A stretch of DNA of 64,000 bases from [Ruminococcus] torques ATCC 27756 (GTDB lineage: Bacteria > Bacillota > Clostridia > Lachnospirales > Lachnospiraceae): NCBI RefSeq assembly GCF_000153925.1, contig NZ_DS264358.1:145207-209206 (forward strand), read 5' to 3'. Below, one piece after another: positions 63,965-64,000 of the stretch. The number at the start of each line of letters is the position of its first letter. The first letter of the stretch is position 1. The position numbers and the translations under genes were made by a program. The notes beneath the pieces are model-generated. The model saw only the letters and a list, made by a program, of their open reading frames with translations. It did no database searches and was not told where the DNA came from.

Positions 63965-64000
63965 GATATATTTCTCCTTTTCTTTTAATTAAATTAGGTG

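Larger units (their letters stand above)
21200..64000 (-). mobile_element. Siphovirus-type prophage (left end and about 43 kb; right end outside window)
   Basis: Continuous minus-strand gene series with portal, large terminase, HK97-fold capsid, tail tube, tape measure, endolysin, holin-type and replication genes, abutting a truncated host lipoprotein gene at 21.19-21.25 kb. No integrase, repressor or lysogeny switch is seen, so these should lie beyond 64 kb. The late module is intact (no stops in long genes), so the phage may be functional. Confidence 0.95.

Noticed and set aside
1..64000. CRISPR array or cas genes
   Set aside because: No regularly spaced direct repeats with unique spacers and no cas-like protein; the PD-(D/E)XK protein at 51.6 kb is phage context only.

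Overview
The window is from a low-to-mid GC Gram-positive gut bacterium of the Clostridia, most like a Lachnospiraceae member of the Ruminococcus/Mediterraneibacter type. This is an inference from gene content: a sortase-anchored fucosidase with FIVAR repeats, a PPi-type phosphofructokinase, strong AGGAGG ribosome sites, and late phage genes typical of gut Firmicutes siphophages. No rRNA or marker gene is present to fix the species.

Bases 1-21.2 kb are chromosome. In order: the 3' part of a wall-anchored GH95-type fucosidase; a small scar of phage-like mini-genes (3.35-3.93 kb); seven tRNA genes on the minus strand behind a consensus promoter; an overlapping trio (THUMP methyltransferase, RdgB-type NTP pyrophosphatase, metallophosphoesterase); an Asn/Lys-rich small protein; a candidate C-rich small RNA (7.97-8.05 kb); a membrane protein of EssB-like layout; UDP-galactopyranose mutase; PPi-type phosphofructokinase; dihydroorotase; an AT-rich island with a duplicated secreted-protein pair and an IS256-family transposase (14-17.4 kb); a membrane-anchored Asp-box protein with an upstream XRE-type membrane regulator; and tRNA-Leu(CAG).

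From about 21.2 kb to the window end lies one large siphovirus-type prophage, transcribed right to left. It interrupts a lipoprotein gene at about 21.2 kb. Its other end, with integrase and repressor, lies outside the window. Reading in the direction of transcription: early/replication genes (ssDNA-binding-like, methylase-like, helicase, many small proteins; 64-54 kb), a repeat-rich non-coding block, a structured RNA gene, nucleases, a large protein with the DFDGD motif of two-barrel RNA polymerases, packaging genes, portal, fused protease-capsid, neck genes, major tail protein, tail chaperones, endolysin, tape measure, baseplate, fibre, a diversity-generating retroelement (variable fibre, XkdX, Avd, template repeat, reverse transcriptase), and holin-type genes.

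Four phage features stand out. (1) A complete diversity-generating retroelement: in the 67-nt core all 14 template/variable differences fall on template adenines. (2) Both the major capsid gene and the major tail gene end in CCT-TAA, followed by the same kind of Ig-like domain in the -1 frame. Neither domain has its own start, and each is preceded by a 9-bp stem-loop that covaries between the two copies, so twin programmed -1 frameshifts are predicted. (3) A single-chain RNA polymerase candidate carries an N-terminal HYG tag related to tags on neighbouring head proteins, which suggests a virion-carried polymerase. (4) A roughly 160-nt RNA gene has its own promoter, a nested long-range stem and a terminator.
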